DNA of 64,000 nt from Thinopyrum elongatum (taxonomy: Eukaryota; Streptophyta; Magnoliopsida; Poales; Poaceae): the NCBI GenBank assembly GCA_011799875.1, contig CM022297.1, positions 534,907,479-534,971,478 of the forward strand, in the 5' to 3' direction. The position numbers were made by a program, and so were the translations under genes. Below are positions 11,249-24,445 of this stretch, one piece after another; the stretch's first letter is position 1, and the number at the start of each line of letters is the position of its first letter. The notes beneath the pieces are model-generated. The model searched no databases, was not told the DNA's origin, and saw only the letters and a program-made list of their open reading frames with translations.

Positions 11249-14200
11249 TCTGACGCCCCCGGCTTAATCGTGTACTAATCATACACGCAAATGCACACGA
11301 TCAAGCCTAACGACTCACTTGAAGATATCACAACACAACTCTAAAACATAAATAAAGGCATACAAGTATTATATTACAAGCCAGGGCCTCGAAGGCTCGA
11401 ATACATAAGCTTGCTGCCAAACAAGCATCAGCGGAAGCGTTAGATTTCTGAGTACAGACATAAGACAGAGAGATAAGCCTTTAACAAGGCAGGACAAAAC
11501 AAAAGCTACGATCGAAAGGCGCAGGCCTCCTGCCTGGGACCCTCCGATCCTACTCCAGGTCGTCGGCTAGCTCGTAGAAGTAGCCACCCTCAAGGTGGTA
11601 GAAGTAGTCGTCGGCGGGGCAGCTGTCTCAGGGGCTCCGTCATCTGGTTGCATCAAATGGATATGGGGAAAAAGGAAAACAAAGCAACCGTGAGTACTGA
11701 TCCGAAGTACTCAGGAAGCAAGGATCTACACTACATATGCAACATTATCAAAGGGAGGCTGTATATGTGGACTGGGCTGCAGAAATGCCAGAATAGAGAG
11801 AAGGCCTAGTCCTATCGAAGACTAGCATCTTCAGCGGTCTTGCAGCAATAGAAGAGAGTAGATCAGCACAGCATAAAATAGTAGTGGTTGTGCCAAGTAA
11901 CAGTCTCGCCCTGAGATCCTTCCTCGTCTCCCTGCGAGAAAGCGATCGCGGAGCCACATATCCAGTTATCATCACAAGTTCTAGTTGTATTGATCGGGAT
12001 ACAACTCCGAGTGTCCTTTACCGTAGGACCGGCTATCGATAGATGTTTTCTTCTCTGCAGGGGTGCACCAACTTACCCACCACGCTCGCTTAACTCCGGC
12101 CGGACACACTTTTCTGGGTCATGCCCGGCCTCGGCCAAACGACACACCACAGCCCTACCTAGAGCTGAGCAGAGAGGTCCACGCCGGTCTACCTCCTAAG
12201 AGCTCAGGGGTCTTGGGCCATCGCCCTGTGCACTCCGGGTCGTTGCGAGCAGGGTGGATACCAGCACCGCCTCGAATGGCCGGCACGATCCGACCGTGCC
12301 GCACTGCTGAACTGGACGTCTGACAGAGCTTTCAGCTGATGCTACGATGCAGAGTGCCCATAACTATTCCCACGTGATGGTTAGTGCTATCAGGCCGTAG
12401 GCCTGCTCGGATCAAATATCCAAATTGTTAGAGAACTAGGGGTTTGCGGTAACAAGCAGAGACTCACGATCGATGTGACCCCATCGCCCCGTATTAAGGA
12501 CTTGCTGCAAGGGCTAAGAATGAACGGCTGTGCCTCGTATTTATCTCACAGGTAACCTCCAGGTCAACCCGACATCCCATCATTCGCGGGTACCCCTCAG
12601 GGTCGACCCGCCTTTCCAAGTATCAGGTGTAAAGTCATAGTAACTATAGTAACCGTGTGTCTAATACCAAGGGGAACCCTGAGGAATCACCCTCGATGGA
12701 ATTCCACCTGATATTATCTTAAAGGTGAACGAAGGAGGAATCACCCTCGAGGTCCACTCTTGAGGAGTTGCACGACAGTGTCGTTATCGGGAGTGGAGAA
12801 GGAGGAATCACCCTCGATGACCATAACCGATGAACTAACCTACAAGGTTAACATCAGAAGTGCTGACGAGGTATTACCCTCGGCACTCGATAGTAACCCA
12901 GTAGTGTCGTACAACTAAGGGGGGGAAGTGCGGTGCCGGGGCCTGGTCTTTGATCCCGTTGATCGGATCTTCTGATAATCCAGCGGGGCAGTTGAGACAA
13001 GTGGGGTCACTGGTGGGTCTCTAACCAACCTATACTAAGCAGTTTGAAATAGGCAGGTAAGGTAACAATAAGCAGGTTACAAAAGCATGCTATGCACCAG
13101 AATAGGAGCAATCAATTATAGTAGAAAAATCTAATGCAAGCATGAGAAAATAGAATGGGCGATATCGGGATGATCAAAGGGGGGGCTTGCCTGGTTGCTC
13201 GGCGGCAAAGGCAAGGTCGTCAGGGGTCGTCGATCTCCGGAGCTTTGTCGGTACCGGGCTCTATCGAGAGAGAAGATGGGGAGGAAATAGATAAATACAA
13301 GGCAGACAAGGTAACACAGAGCTTGCTATGCTAACGTGCAGTGCAGGGTTGCCTAAAAGCATGTCTTAGCCATATTAGTTATTTTAGGATTTAAGTTGGA
13401 TTTATTAACCGGTATATGTGCACTATTCATTTACCGGAAACAGGCTAAAAGTTGCGGGTTCACCTCCGTAGAGGGCCCCGACACGGAAACAGATAGCACG
13501 GTCAGCTTTGTCTCGTCGTTCTGAGCAACTTTCATGTATAAAGTTTTTCGATCCGAGCTACGGTTTATTTTCTATGAATTTTCAAAGATTAAAACATTTT
13601 ATGGAATTATTTAAAATAACAAAAAAAGGATTACTGCATCTGCATGATGTCAGCAATGCATCAGCCGTCGGCTGGGCTACTGACTGGGTCAACTGACAGG
13701 TGGGACCCACCTGTCAGCCTCTCTGGGTTTAACAGAGGGTTTAACTAATCTAACAGAGATAATTAGGGGTGTGGGCCCCATTAGTCAATGACTAATTAAC
13801 TAATTAGATTAGGTTTTAATTAAAAGTGGTTTAATTAGCCTAATCTAAATGGGAGGGACCCACTGGTCAGTGACTGGACCAGCCCAGTCAGCACGTTGAC
13901 CTGAGTCAACAGGGTCAACAGAGCTGCGGGGCAGGTCGGCTAGTGACCCATAGGGGCCACGTCGGCACCATGTCGGCCGACCGGTGTTTAAACGTCGGCG
14001 CGCGTTCCGGCGACCCCCGAAGACGGCAGTGACACGCGGATTCAGCGCACAAGGGGCCATTTGGCCCGCGGTTTCTTCCTACGGGACTGGTGCGATTCGC
14101 CGCGTCCGATGTTGGCCGTGACCGGAGCTGGGGAGGCCGGAATGGACGGCGACGAGCACGTCGGCGGCGGAGCTCACGGGTGTGCTACGGGGAGGCGGCT

Positions 14201-15358
14201 GCGGTGCATATTCGCGGGCGTTTTCGGGCGCATTCGGGCGAGATTTGAGCACCGCGTCGATCTAGCCTATTGACACGGGCTACGGCGGTCAGAGACGGCC
14301 ACAACGACGGGCTCGAGCGGCGGGCAGAGTGCGGCAACGACGGCAAGTTAGCTAGGGACGAAAGCGGCCGCGAGGAGAGGAATGGAGGGAGGGAGAAGCT
14401 CACCGTGCGGCCAAGAAAGGCCCTCGACGGCTTTGTAGCTGCAGAGGAGGTCGGAGATGGCGACGGTCGCCGGCAATAGAGGAGATGTGGAAGAGGTCGA
14501 TCCCGAGCGTGCGGTCGTCCCCGAGCTCGACGGCGAGGCGTAGTCGAAGGAGTCGAGCGAGGCGGAGCGTTAGGACACGTCGAAGAGGCGATCGGGAGGC
14601 GGTGGCCGCGCTAGTCCACGGCCATGGCGACGGGAGGTTCGGGCGCAGCCGTCTTCGTGAGAGAGGGAGGGTGAGGGAAAGACTGAGGGGCTAGGGTTGC
14701 GGGAGGCCTCGGGGCAGCACTTGTAGACGACGGGGAACCGCGGGATCGACGACACGGTGACGAATGGCGGCGTGTCAGCGTGTGGGCGCGACAGCGGCGT
14801 GAGGAGGGAGATGACCGCAGTGGGATGGCGCTGTTGGGCTGGCCCTGCCCCTGTGGACTTAAGCCCATAAGCACAGTGACCGCAGGCCTTTTTCTATTTC
14901 TTATTTTCTGTTTCTGGTTTTCTGTTTTCTTTTCTGCTTTGCTAAATGCTTGAGCTCTTCTGGACTTTTATTAAATATGTGACCTAGCTCATGAACTGAA
15001 GTGCAATATTCTCTAACACCAGAAATTGGTTTGAGTAAAATATAATTTCATATTTAATTTAGATTAATTAAAAGGTTATTAAATGTTGCTTTTAGCCACT
15101 GGTTGAGGTTGTTAATGTCACTTAGCTAATCCCATTATTGTTGGTTACAATTTTATATTTACCTCTGAATTATCTGCTTTTTAATGAACATTTTGGTTTC
15201 TGTTTTGAACAACTTTTATTTTCCACTTTGAATTTGAATTTATTTCAGAGAGGATTTTGATAGGAGGTGTTCATCCACTGTGATAAAAAATGGAATAAGG
15301 TGATGGCTTGGCATGATTAACATAAGAGCATAGTGCTTTATTACACAGGGGTGTTACA
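11249..15358 (-). repeat. 3' LTR of the nested chromovirus
   Basis: On the minus strand it begins TGTAACACCCC and ends GGCGTCAGA; the final CA of the family is mutated to GA, visible on the plus strand as TC at 11249. Repeated GGAGGAATCACCCTCGA blocks occur around 12690-12830. GC-rich ORF-like stretches at 14060-14860 have no recognisable domain. The region has no gene of its own. Confidence 0.92.
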
Positions 15359-15372
15359 ATTCTCCTCCTCTA
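15359..15372 (-). other. Polypurine tract of the nested chromovirus
   Basis: The minus strand reads TAGAGGAGGAGAAT directly before the 3' LTR start. Confidence 0.85.
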
Positions 15373-15395
15373 AAAGAAATTCTCATCCCGAGAAT

Positions 15396-15869
15396 TTAGG
15401 AGGTAGAAGGAAATAGGTCGGGGTATTCCTTGCGAAGATGATCCTCGCGTTCCCAAGTGGCTTCATCTTCGGTATCATTCGACCACTGTACTTTCAGGAA
15501 CTTGGTTGTCTTCTGATGGGTTCGACGTTCAGCTTCATTGAGAATGCGGATCGGATGCTCCTTATAAGAAAGATCATCTTGCAATTCGAGCATCTCGTGA
15601 TCCACTGCGCAGTGCGAAGATTCCTTGAAGCATTTACGAAGTTGCGACACATGGAAGACGTCGTGGATATGAGAGAATTGCGGCGGCAACTCCAATTTGT
15701 ATGCCACCTGACCACGTCTAGCAACAATGCGGAAGGGGCCAATAAAGCATGGAGCTAGCTTGCCCTTAATTCCAAAGCTATGAGTGCCCTTCATAGGAGT
15801 GCCACAAAGATAAGCTTGATCACCAGGTTGATAGATCAAACACCATCATTTACGATCATAGTTGCTCTT
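15396..15869 (-). pseudogene. pol: Chromovirus integrase C-terminus with chromodomain
   Basis: After the stop at 15870 and a further TGA near 15846 the same frame runs to the natural-looking stop at 15396-15398. It has the GPFRIVARRG...YKLELP block of the integrase C-terminal domain, the HDVFHVSQLRKC block, and a chromodomain-type end with FLKVQWS and EATWEREDHLRKEYPDLF. Chromodomains steer integration to particular chromatin marks. This end defines the element as a chromovirus. Confidence 0.88.
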
Positions 15870-17545
15870 CTAGCGGTCCTGAGCCGCCTTTAGATTTTCC
15901 CAAACGATACGCACTTGCTCTTCGGCGTGTTGAATAATATCCGGACCCACGAGCAGTCGTTCCCCAGTTTCTGACCAATTCAGAGGGGTTCGACACTTAC
16001 GTCCATAAAGTACTTCGAAGGGGGCCATTTTCAAGCTGGCTTGATAGCTGTTGTTATAAGAGAACTCGGCATACGGGAGAGATTCTTCCCACTTATTGCC
16101 GAAAGAAATAACGCAAGCTCGCAGAATGTCTTCAAGCACTTGATTTACTCGTTCGACTTGGCCTTGGGACTGGGGGTGATAAGCTGAACTCCAGGTGATA
16201 TGAGTTCCCATAGCTTCTTGGAAACTTTCCCAGAACTTTGAGGTGAAAAGACCGCCATGGTACGAATTGATCTCTTTCGGAATACCGTGGAGTGAAACAA
16301 TTCTGGAGATATATAATTCTGCTAACTGACTAGCAGTGATCGTCTCCTTGACAGGCAGAAAGTGTGCAACTTTAGAGAGTTGGTCGACGACGACAAGAAT
16401 AGCATCGTGACCCTTCTGTGACTTGGGAAGGCCAATAATGAAATCCATTTGCACTTTATCCCATTTCCATAAAGGAATAGGTAACGGTTGCAGAATTCCA
16501 GCAGGCTTTTGATGTTCTGCTTTCACGCGACGGCAAACATCACATTCAGCAACATAGCGAGCAATATCCTGCTTCATACTAGACCACCAGTACCTTTGAC
16601 GGAGATCACGATACATCTTGGTGCTATCCGGATGAATAGACAGCGGTGTGTCATGTGCCTCCTTCATGACCTTATCAGTCATAAGCTCGAAGCGAGGTAC
16701 CACAATGCGGTCTCTCAAATACAAAGTTCCATCTTTAGACAGCGAGAAATCCCTGTACTTTTGAAGGTGAAGATCTTTCTTCATCAAATCAACTTCAGCA
16801 TCTTTAGCTTGTGCACTCTTAACATCCTTCTCAAGGTCTGGTTCAACAACCAAGGTTTTTAGGTATCCTTGAGGAACTATCTCGATATTTAGCTTTCGAA
16901 GCTCGTCATACAGAAGTGGTTGCTCTAGCTGGACTTCAAGTTCACAGCAATAGGATTTATGGCTCAACGCATCAGCCATTACAGTAGCCTTGCCAGGGGT
17001 ATAAGAAATACCCAAATCATAGTCCGCAATGGTCTCCATCCATCTTTGCTGACGGAGGTTTAGAGATGGCTGAGTGAAAAAGTACTTCAGACTTTTATGG
17101 TCCATGTAGATCTCGCAACGATTACCGAGGAGGTAATGTCGCCACAACTGCAGGGCATAGATGACAGCAGCTAGTTCTAGATCATGTACCGGATAATTCT
17201 CTTCATGCGGGCGCAACTACGAGAGCCATAGGCAATCACTTTACGCTCTTGCATTAGGACACAGCCTAATCCTTCACGGGATGCGTCATAATAGATCACA
17301 AAATCTTTGCGAGAATCTGGAGGATCAAGTACTGGGGCAAATGTTAGCTTGTCTTTGAGTGTTTGAAAACTTTCCTGACATTTTTCTGTCCATTCAAACT
17401 TAACGCCCTTGTGGCAGATCTGTCAAAGGCTTAGCAATCTTTGAGAAATTCTCGACAAAGCGACGGCAATAGCTTGCAAGGCGAGAAAACTTCTGACTTG
17501 CTTGACATTCTTCGGCGGAGTCCATTCAAGAATAGCCTGAACTCG
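15870..17545 (-). pseudogene. pol: Chromovirus RNase H and integrase, frameshifted, one catalytic Asp lost
   Basis: The start of RNase H (17217-17545) is frameshifted; from 17216 a 448-codon open stretch covers the rest. RNase H blocks HDLELAAVIYALQLWRHYL and DHKSLKYFF are present. The integrase zinc finger (H in HDTPLSIHP, C-x2-C in CDVCRRVK) is complete. The DDE core keeps Asp in MDFIIGLPKS and Glu in GQVERVNQ, but the middle block reads INSYHGGLF where SDRG-type Asp is expected, so the second catalytic Asp appears replaced. The frame ends at a TAG at 15870-15872. Confidence 0.9.
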
Positions 17546-18886
17546 TTATGGGTTAATGGCAATGCCATCTTTGGAAATCACATGGCCGAGATATGTCACT
17601 TCAGATAACCAGAACTTGCATTTTGAGTACTTGGCATACAGTTGATGTTCACGCAGCTTTTCCAGTACAAGCCGAAGATGTTCGGCATGTTCTTTTTCAT
17701 TCTTCGAATACACCAGAATATCATCCAGATATACGACGATGAATTTGTCGAGATAATCCATGAAGATGTAATTCATTAACCGGGAGAAGGTAGCTGGAGC
17801 ATTAGTCAAGCCGAAAGACATGACAGTGTACTCATAAGAACCATAGCGAGTAACGAATGCTGTCTTCGGAATATCCTCTTCACGAACTCGGATCTGGTGG
17901 TATCCCAATCTCAAATCAAGCTTAGAGAATACTGAGGAACCAGCAAGTTGATCATACAGATCGTTGATTCTGGGAAGCGGATACTTGTTCTGAATTGTTG
18001 CTTGGTTGATAGGTCGGTAATCTTGAACCAACCAATTCGTACCATCCTTCTTCTTGACAAAGAGGGAAGGTGCTCCCCAAGCAGATGAACTGGGGCGGAT
18101 GAAACCCTTCTTAAGTGACTTGTCGATCTCTTCCTTGAGCTCGAGAAGGTGGTGCGGAGGCATCTTATAAGGGCGCTTCGCAATAGGGGTAGTGCCTGGT
18201 TTCAAGTCGATGACAAACTCGACAGCTCTAGCAGGGGGAACTCCTGGAAGTTCTTCCAGAAAGACATCCTAGAATTCACGAACAACTGGAACATTCTCGA
18301 TGCCTTCAAGAGGTGAAGCATTCAAAGCATTCAGAACATATATCTGATTCTCGGCATTCTGAATTGTCCGAGCTGAGTATCTGACTGTCTGGCCAGAAGG
18401 ATGACTGAGCTGGACTGTCTTAGTAGCACAGTCAATTAGAGCCTTATGTGCTGTCAACCATTCCATACCAAGAATGATATCAATGTTGGATGGTCTGAGC
18501 ACAACGAGGGAAGCCGGAAAAAGTAGACCTCCAATCTCGATGTGGTTGTGGTGGCTTACCATTGAGGTTTGCCACTTGGACCCCGGAGATTGAACCGCTA
18601 GAGGAGTTGGTAATTCTTCCATGCCTAGTCCATGCAACTGAACAAATTATTGGGACACGAAAGCATGCGATGCTCCTGAATCAAAGAGCACAGAAGCTGG
18701 CACTGAATTAACACGAAGGGTACCCATCACAATTGTTGGTTCCTTCAGGGCCTTTTCAGCATCGACATGATTGACATGGCCAAGTACAATAGCAGCCGGT
18801 ATAATATTACGGTTCCTGAATCGGCGGTTTCGACATTTCTTCTTACGACCAACAGGAGGATGTGGTGCAACCTGAGGAGTTGCCAT
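17546..18886 (-). pseudogene. pol: Chromovirus protease and reverse transcriptase, broken
   Basis: The same frame as gag continues with stops at 18647-18649, 18269-18271 and 17546-17548. The protease has [13 protein letters not shown] (aspartic protease, DSG form) and the later DIILGMEWL block. The reverse transcriptase contains the [19 protein letters not shown] and [12 protein letters not shown] blocks, the last with the YLDD catalytic pair. Spacing between protease and RT fits gypsy Pol. Gly in the usual DLRSGYHQ block is shifted by an S-to-L change. It cannot be translated through. Confidence 0.9.
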
Positions 18887-19735
18887 AGCATTAGGCTGTC
18901 CTCCCTGAACTGTTAGCTGTCTCGGCGATGAAGGCAGACGAGGTGCAACATATGATGGCCTTGGTGTTGGAGCAGGTCAGTGATAAACATTGTGCGGGAT
19001 CCAGACTCGACGTTTTTGAACAGGCTGACCCGAGGATGAGCCAACATCACGAGTGCGTTTGAGCGACTCCTGGTATTTAGCCAGACCAGTTTCAACTTGG
19101 TAGGCTTGACTGAGAAGCGTCGCAAAGTCCTCACAATCAAGGACAACAAGTGCGAGCTGTATATCGGAACACAGTCCTTCACGGAATTTCTCCTGCTTGC
19201 GAGCGTCAGTGTCGACATCATCTTTAGCATAGCGGGATAATTCGAGAAATTTCCTCTGGTATTCATCCACAGTCTTTGTGCCCTGTGAGAGTTTGCGGAA
19301 CTCCTGCTTCTTCTAGTTGATTAGACCTGGAGGAATGTACCGTGCACGAAAAACTGACTGAAATTCCAGCCAAGTGGTTACAGTCTCTGTAGGCAACATA
19401 TCCTTGTGGCTTTCCCACCATTGAGCAGCGGGACCCTTCAAGTGAAATGTCGCAAAGGTGACGTAACTGTCAGGGGCCACATTAGCTGACTCCATCTCAA
19501 ACAGGATGTCATGAAGCCAATTATCATTATCCATAGGATTGGTGGAGTTGCGGAAAACAGATGGATTGAGGCGCACAAATTCTGGCAGTGAGATCGGTCC
19601 AGGCTCCTGACGAGCATCGTTGCATTCCAAACATTTTACCAGACTCTCGTTGAGCTGACGGTTCAATTCAAACTGCTGCATCATTGCGGCAATATAGGGT
19701 GGAGGTGGAGGATCGTCAGCCATCCTGCCAATCAA
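18887..19735 (-). pseudogene. gag: Chromovirus gag, broken
   Basis: The frame starts at the ATG at 19735 or at a second Met four codons on, and carries in-frame stops at 19313-19315 and 18977-18979. It has the retrotransposon Gag core with NWLHDILFEME, the AAQWWES tryptophan pair, and the DEYQRKFLELSRYA helix, which form the capsid-like shell protein. No convincing CCHC zinc knuckle is visible where it is expected, between about 18990 and 18790; only a short Arg/Lys-rich stretch stands there. A deletion or decay of the knuckle is inferred. The stretch 19736-20338 upstream is an untranslated leader with nothing recognisable. Confidence 0.88.
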
Positions 19736-20320
19736 CAGGGGCAGTTTAGCAAGAAGAACTGCAGGTGTATGGAATCATTCAGGAAGTAACACGCACAACA
19801 GAAAGAAATGCAATAGATACTTCATCATAGTCACACCAGGCATTCAAATCCACACATAGTCTCGGTTACAAACCGGCATTACGACAGCTGAAAGGGGAAG
19901 GCTAGACAACTAGGCGGCGCGCAGGCACGCGGTAAGGAAGTACACAACGAGACATAGCAAAGGCTACATCATGTCGAAGAAAACTGCTGGAGTGAGGATT
20001 CTACAAGTGACAACACAGGGTGCCCTCGATAAAAGGATCCTGTAAGTAGAACTTGGCCGACAATCTTGAAGCAAGGGGGAATAATTTCAGAACTCCGCGT
20101 GGATGTGATCACGAGAACCTAATGTTGAAGTTAGTAAAAATTTAACCCGAAAGGAAGAGTGATCAGAGTCCCAGAGTAAAGGTCGAGGAGTAAAAGATCC
20201 TAATACCACCCAATTGGCAACGTGGGCCCGTAAGCCACACAGCCATGTTAGTAAAACAGTTTTTTGGTTTCTAGACTCAACTTCGCCCAAGGAGTTGGAA
20301 AGGGGGGTTCCTATAGGCAG

Positions 20321-20336
20321 TTGGCTCTAATACCAA
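20321..20336 (-). other. Primer-binding site of the nested chromovirus
   Basis: The minus strand reads TTGGTATTAGAGCCAA just inside the 5' LTR. It matches the iMet-type TGGTATCAGAGC site with one C-to-T change. Confidence 0.85.
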
Positions 20337-20338
20337 CC

Positions 20339-23300
20339 TGTGACGCCCCCGGCTTAATCGTGCACTAATCATACACGCAAATGCACATGATCAAGCCTAA
20401 CGACTCACTTGAAGATATCACAACACAACTCTAAATCATAAATAAAGGCATACAAGCATTATATTACAAGCCAGGGCCTCGAAGGCTCGAATACATAAGC
20501 TTGATGCCAAACAAGCATCAGCGGAAGCGTTAGATATCTGAGTACAGGCATAAGATAGAGAGATAAGCCTTTAACAAGGCGGGACAAAACAAAAGCTACG
20601 ATCGAAAGGCGCAGGCCTCCTGCATGGGACCCTCCGATCCTACTCCTGGTCCTCGGCTAGCTCGTAGAAGTAGCCACCCTCGAGGTGGTAGAAGTAGTCG
20701 TCGGCATGGCAGCTGTCTCAGGGGCTCCATCATCTGGTTGCATCAAATGGATATTGGGAAAAAGGAAAACAAAGCTACCGTGAGTACTCATCCGAAGTAC
20801 TCAGCAAGCAAGGATCTACACTACATATGCAACATTATCAAAGGGAGGCTGTATATGTGGACTGGGCTGCAGAAATGCCAGAATAGAGAGAAGGCCTAGT
20901 CCTATCGAAGACTAGCATCTTCAACGGTCTTGCAGCAATAGAAGAGAGTAGATCAGCACAGCATAAAATAGTAGTGGTTGTGCCAAGTAACAGTCTCGCC
21001 CAGAGATCCTTCCTTGTCTCCCTGCGAGAAAGCGATCCTGGAGCCACATATCCAGTTATCATCACAAGTTCTAGTTGTATTGATCGGGATATAACTCTGA
21101 GTGTCCTTTACCGTAGGACCGGCTATCGATAGATGTTTTCTTCCCTGCAGGGGTGCACCAACTTACCCACCACGCTCGCTTAACTCCGGCCGGACACACT
21201 TTTTTGGGTCATGCCCGGCCTTGGCCAAACGACACACCGCAGCCCTACCTAGAGCTCAGCAGAGAGGTCCCCGCCGGTCTACCTCCTAAGCGCTCAGGGG
21301 TCTTGGGCCATCGCCCTGTGCACTCCGGGTCATTGCGAGTAGGGTGAATACCAGCACCGCCTCGAATGGCCGGAACGATCCGACCGTGCCGCACTGCTGA
21401 ACTGGACGTCTGACAGAGCTTTCGGCTAATGATACGATGCAGAGTGCCCATAACTATTCCCACGTGATGGTTAGTGCTATCAGGCCGTAGGCCTGCTCGG
21501 ATCAAATATCCAAATCGTTAGGGAACTAGGGGCTTGCGGTAACGAGCAGAGACTCACGATCGATGTGACCCCGTCGCCCCGTCTCGAGGACTTGCTGCAA
21601 GGGCTAAGAATGCCCGGTCGCACCTCGTATTTATCTCACGGGTAACCTCCAGGTCAACCCGACATCCCATCATTCACGGGTACCCCTCAGGGTCGACCCG
21701 CCTTTCCAAGTATCAGTTGTAAAGTCATAGTAACCATATTAACCGTGTGTCTAACACCAAGGGGAACCCTGAGGAATCACCCTCGATGGAATTCCACCTG
21801 ATATTATCGTCAAGGTGAACGAAGGAGGAATCACCCTCGAGGTCCACTCTTGAGGAGTTGCATGACAATGTCGTTATCGGGAGTGGAGAAGGAGGAATCA
21901 CCCTCGATGACCATAACCGATGAACTAACCTACGAGGTTAACATCAGAAGTGCTGACGAGGTATCACCCTCGGCACTCGATAGTAACCCAGTAGTGTCGT
22001 ACAACTAAGGGGGGAAGTGCGGTGCCGGGGCCTGGTCTTCGATCCCGTTGATCGGGTCTTCTGATAATCCAGCGGGGCTGTTGGGACAAGTGGGGTCACT
22101 GGTGGGTCTCTAACCAACCTATACTAAGCAGTTTGAAATAGGCAGGTAAGGTAACAATAAGCAGGTTACAAAAGCAGGCTATGCATCAGAATAGGAGCAA
22201 TCAATTACAGTAGCAAAATCTAATGCAAGCATGAGAAAATAGAATGGGCGATATCGGGATGATCAAAGGGGGGGGGGCTTGCCTGGTTGCTCGGCGGCAA
22301 AGGCAAGGTCGTCAGGGGTCGTCGATCTCCGGAGCTGCATCGGTACCGGGCTCTATCGAGAGAGAAGAGGGGGAGGAAACAGATAAATACAAGGCAGACA
22401 AGGTAACACAGAGCTTGCTATGCTAACGTGCAGTGCAGGGTTGCCTAAAAGCATGTCTAAGCCATATTAGTTATTTTAGCATTTAAGTTGGATTTATTAA
22501 CCGGTATATGTGCAATATTTATCTACCGGAAACAGGCTAAAAGTTGTGGGTTCACCTCCGTAGAGGGTCCCGACACGAAAACAGAAAGCACGGTCAGCTT
22601 CGTCTCGTCGTTCTGAGCAACTTTCATGTATAAAGTTTTTCGATCCGAGCTACGGTTTATTTTCTATGAATTTTCAAAGATTAAATCATTTTTTGGAATT
22701 ATTTAAAATAACAGAAAAAGGATTACTGTGTCAGCATGACATCAGCAATGCGTCCTCCGTCGGCTGGGCTACTGACTGGGTCAACTGATAGGTGGGACCC
22801 ACCTGTCAGCCTCTCTGGGTTTAACAGAGGGTTTAACTAATCTAACAGAGATAACTAGGGGTGTGGGCCCCAGTAGTCAGTGACTAATTAACTAACTAGA
22901 TTAGGTTTTAATTAAAAGTGGTTTAATTAACCTAATCTAAACAGGAGTGACCCACTGGTCAGTGACTGGACCAGCCCAGTCAGCACGTTGACCCGAGTCA
23001 ACGGGGTCAACAGAGCTGCGGGGCCCGTCGGCCAGTGACCCATAGGGGCCATGTCGGCCGGCCGGCGTTTAAACGCCGGCGCGCGTTCCGGCGACCCCCA
23101 AGACGGTGGTGACGCGCGGAATCAGCGCACAGGGGGCCATTTGGCCCGCGGTTTCTTCCTACGGGACGGGCGCGATTCGCCGCGTCCGGTGGTGGCCGTG
23201 GCCGGAGCTGGGGAGGCCGGAATGGACGGCGACGAGCACGTCGGCGGCGAAGCTCACGAGTGTGCTACGGGGAGGCGGCTACGGTGCGTATTCGCGAGCG

Positions 23301-24440
23301 TTTCCGGGCGCATTCGGGCGAGAGTGGAGCACCGCGTCGATCTAGCCTATTGACACGGGCTACGGCGGTCGGAGACGGCCACAACGACGTGCTCGAGAGG
23401 CGGGCAGAGTGCGGCAACGACAACGAGTTAGCTAGGGACGAAAGCGGCCGCGAGGAGAGGAATGGAGGGAGGGAGAAGCTCACCGTGCGTCCAAGAAAGG
23501 CCCCTCGACGGCTTTGTAGCTGCAAAGGAGGTCGGAGATGGCGACGGTCGCCGGCGACAGAGGAGATGTGGATGAGGTCGATCCCGAGCCTGCAGTCATC
23601 CCCGAGTTCGACGGCGAGGCGTAGTCGAAGGAGTCGAGCGAGGCGGAGCGTTAGGACACGTCGGAAAAGCGATCGGAAGGCGGTGGCCGCGCTAGTCCAC
23701 GGCCATGGCGAACGGAGGTTCGGGCGCCGTCGTCTTCGTGGGAGAGGGAGGGTGAGGAAAAGACTGAGGGGGCTAGGGTTGCGGGAGTCCTCGGGGCAGC
23801 ACTTGTAGACGACGGGGAACCGCGGGATCGACGACACGGCGACGAACGGCGGCGTGTCAGCGCGTGGGCGCGACAGCGGCGTGAGGAGGGAGATGACCGC
23901 GGTGGGCTGGCGCTGTTGGGCTGGGCCTGCCCCTGTGGGCTTAAGCCCATAAGCACAGTGGCCGCATGCCTTTTTCTATTTCTTATTTTCTGTTTCTGGT
24001 TTTCTGTTTTCTTTTCTGCTTTGCTAAATGCTTGAGCTCTTCTGGACTTTTATTAAATATGTGACCTAGCTCATGAACTGCAGTGCAATATTCTCTAACA
24101 CTAGAAATTGGTTTGAGTAAAATATAATTTCATATTTAATTTAGATTAATTAAAAGGTTATTAAATGTTGCTTTTAGCCACTGGTTGAGGTTGTTAGAGT
24201 CACTTAGCTAATCCCATTATTGTTGGTTACAATTTTTTATTTGCCTTTGAATTATCTGCTTTTTAATGAACGTTTTGGTTTCTGTTTTGAACAACTTTTA
24301 TTTTCCACTTTGAATTTGAATTTATTTCAGAGAGGATTTTGATAGGAGGTGTTCATCCGCTGTGATAAAAAATGGAATAAGGTGATGGCTTGGCATGATT
24401 AACATAAGAGCACAGTGCTTTATTACACAGGGGTGTTACA
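20339..24440 (-). repeat. 5' LTR of the nested chromovirus
   Basis: It aligns along its length to 11249-15358. On the minus strand it runs from TGTAACACCCC (24440) to GGCGTCACA (20339), so both termini are canonical TG...CA. No gene is seen in it. Confidence 0.92.
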
Positions 24441-24445
24441 TCATC
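24441..24445. repeat. Target-site duplication of the nested gypsy element, right copy (TCATC)
   Basis: It matches 11244-11248 and is followed directly by the resumed copia LTR. Confidence 0.93.

Larger units (their letters stand above)
11249..24440 (-). mobile_element. Ty3/gypsy chromovirus (Tekay-like) with two ~4.1-kb LTRs, nested in the copia 3' LTR
   Basis: It has a 4110-base left LTR (11249-15358), a 4980-base internal region and a 4102-base right LTR (20339-24440), flanked by a 5-bp duplication. The coding region, primer site and polypurine tract all read on the minus strand. The chromodomain-like C-terminus of Pol and the iMet primer site fit the Tekay clade of plant chromoviruses. 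The LTRs differ by a few per cent by eye. The coding region has many stops and at least one frameshift, so this copy is not autonomous. LTRs make up about 62% of the element. Confidence 0.92.

Noticed and set aside
23051..23956. Several frames of 100-190 codons in the chromovirus LTR
   Set aside because: GC-rich LTR interior; the same frames in the sister LTR (14061-14874) are broken at different places.
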